In this document: positions 60,911-61,970 of the stretch, piece by piece | Position numbering within the stretch: the stretch's first letter is position 1 | How the letters are laid out: each line of letters begins with the position of its first letter | Assembly (NCBI RefSeq): GCF_001468395.1 | Contig: NZ_LNSG01000016.1 | Span: 1 to 61,970, forward strand | DNA: 61,970 nt | Direction of reading: 5' to 3' | Source: Sphingopyxis sp. H073 | GTDB taxonomy: Bacteria > Pseudomonadota > Alphaproteobacteria > Sphingomonadales > Sphingomonadaceae | Position numbers and translations under genes: made by a program | Notes under the pieces: generated by a model | Told to the model about the DNA's origin: nothing | The model's database searches: none | What the model saw: only the letters and a program-made list of their open reading frames with translations

Positions 60911-61970
60911 TCAGGCAAAGCGGCCGCGGTGGCCCGCGGTGCGTTCGTCGGTTTCGCTGTCGTGCCGCTCGGCGGCGGTTTCGATGAGGTGGCTCGCATC
61001 AGGGGCGGGGCCGCGGCCCTGACCCTGGTGCTGCTGCATCTGCTGGCGCCCGGCTTCGGCCGGGGTGTGCGTCACCTGCGCTTCGGCGACGCGCACGCCC
61101 TGCTGGCGCAGATCCTCGATGAGGCGCGGCTGTGCGGTCTGGACGATCGTCGCGGTCGCTTCATGCTGCGTGTCGAGGCGCAGCGTGACGCCCTCGTCGC
61201 CCGCCAGCATCGACACATCGAGGCGGCCGAGATGGCGCGGCATCAGGCGGAAGCTGAGTTCGCCCTTGTCGGATTTGGTCGCTGCGATGTCGGCGGCGAG
61301 CTGCGCGATCCATTGGTCGTCGCTGGCGGTGTCGAGCACGCGCTCGGCGACCGGCGCGGCCTTCGCGGCCTCGGTCAGCGGCGCGGCCCCCTGCAGGTCG
61401 GGCTGGGTGAAGAGCACGGTCATCGAGGCGCCGGCATCGATCACCGGCTTGGCGGCCTTGGGGTCGACGGTGATGGCGGTCGTGAGCTGGGTCGGTGCGG
61501 TCTCGGCGGGCTCGCCTGCAGCCGCCGGCAGCACCGGGTCCGCCGGGCGCGAGGCTGCGGCAGGCGCGGCGGGCTTCGAAACCTTTTCTGCGATCGGCTT
61601 GTCCGCCGTCGGCATCGAGGCGGCGATCACGGTGGCGACGGCCGGCGTTTCGACGGTCACAGCGATCGGAGGAAGGGCCGGAGCGGGCGTGGCGGTCCCT
61701 GCTGCGCCATCGACGGACCCGTCGGTTTCGTCCTGCGCGGTCGGCGCGGCCTTGTCGTTCGCGAGGGTCGCCGCCTTGACCGGCGTGGCGACGGCGATCA
61801 GCAGGCTGGCGGCCGCTGCAGCGGCATCGGCGGTGGAGGCCGCCTCGGCCGTCGCTGCCGTCGGAACCTTGACGGCCGGCTGGTCGGGAAGCGCGGCGTC
61901 GACCGATGTATCGACAACGAGTTGCGGCAGCCCGAACAGCGCCGCCGCGGGCGGGGCGGGGGTCGTTCCC
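60911..61970 (-). CDS. fliK: hook-length control protein FliK, C-terminal part
   Basis: The frame stays open to the right window edge, giving 352 visible residues; the N-terminus is missing. The visible N-terminal two-thirds are Ala/Pro/Thr-rich and low in complexity, as in FliK rulers. The C-terminal Flg_hook domain has GELSFRLMPRHLGRLDVSML and LRQQGVRVAEAQVTHT, then a Gln-rich tail. FliK measures the hook and triggers the FlhB switch. First visible gene of the fliK-flhB run. Confidence 0.88.
   Translation of the reverse strand, partial: GTTPAPPAAALFGLPQLVVDTSVDAALPDQPAVKVPTAATAEAASTADAAAAAASLLIAVATPVKAATLANDKAAPTAQDETDGSVDGAAGTATPAPALPPIAVTVETPAVATVIAASMPTADKPIAEKVSKPAAPAAASRPADPVLPAAAGEPAETAPTQLTTAITVDPKAAKPVIDAGASMTVLFTQPDLQGAAPLTEAAKAAPVAERVLDTASDDQWIAQLAADIAATKSDKGELSFRLMPRHLGRLDVSMLAGDEGVTLRLDTQHEATATIVQTAQPRLIEDLRQQGVRVAEAQVTHTPAEAGRQQMQQHQGQGRGPAPDASHLIETAAERHDSETDERTAGHRGRFA

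Overview
The window is a GC-rich (roughly two-thirds G+C by eye) alphaproteobacterial chromosome segment. Gene content points to the Sphingomonadales, possibly Sphingopyxis or a relative: a TonB-dependent receptor catabolic cluster, an MprF/VirJ-like lipid pair, and a flagellar system run by both FliA/FlgM and sigma-54. The genus call is inference. Both edges cut genes. The left edge is an inverted repeat inside a lipoprotein gene and may be an assembly edge.

Layout. 1-6874 (minus): a tightly overlapping operon read from 6874 down: DUF4129, DUF4350, MoxR AAA+ ATPase, DUF58, SpoIIM-like, RDD, nitroreductase, lipoprotein. 7041-10285 (plus): a fused alpha/beta thiamine-diphosphate E1 dehydrogenase and an acyl-carrier-protein-transacylase-like protein, ending at a strong hairpin. 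10498-17399 (minus): a VirJ-like hydrolase, a DUF2147 protein, MprF (aminoacyl-phosphatidylglycerol synthase/flippase), a PDZ membrane protein, an OmpR-type response regulator, a histidine kinase and a LuxR regulator with a degenerate receiver. 17465-17630: four consecutive hairpins resembling a leader or attenuator ahead of a YdeP-like molybdopterin oxidoreductase (17741-20014), followed by DUF1345 and convergent fdhD.

21553-35567: an accessory metabolic region. It holds a tandem-TetR regulator divergent from a GlxA-type AraC regulator, a TonB receptor, two beta-lactamase-fold hydrolases, an MFS transporter, an acyl-CoA ligase, a TetR regulator divergent from a nitroreductase and two hotdog thioesterases, and a class V aminotransferase. 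It reads as an uptake, hydrolysis and CoA-activation route for an unknown substrate. 35738-37621: a four-gene cassette (tail-anchored LuxR-HTH protein, small helical protein, four-helix membrane protein, MarR-like protein) whose function I cannot assign.

37665-61970: flagellar genes. fliA, flhA and a lytic transglycosylase (minus); flgN, flgM, flgA (minus); flgBCDEFGHIJKL, motA, motB and a sigma-54 activator (plus); fliS, fliD (minus); and fliK-L-M-N-O-P-Q-R-flhB (minus, fliK cut by the window edge). Three sigma-54 promoters (before the transglycosylase, flgA and flgB) and three FliA-type promoters (before flgM, motA and fliD) are visible. They imply a tiered cascade: the activator plus sigma-54 switch on hook-basal-body genes and fliA, then FliA switches on flgM, motAB and fliDS, with FlgM as the checkpoint. 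fliE, fliF, fliG, fliH, fliI and flagellin are not in the window.
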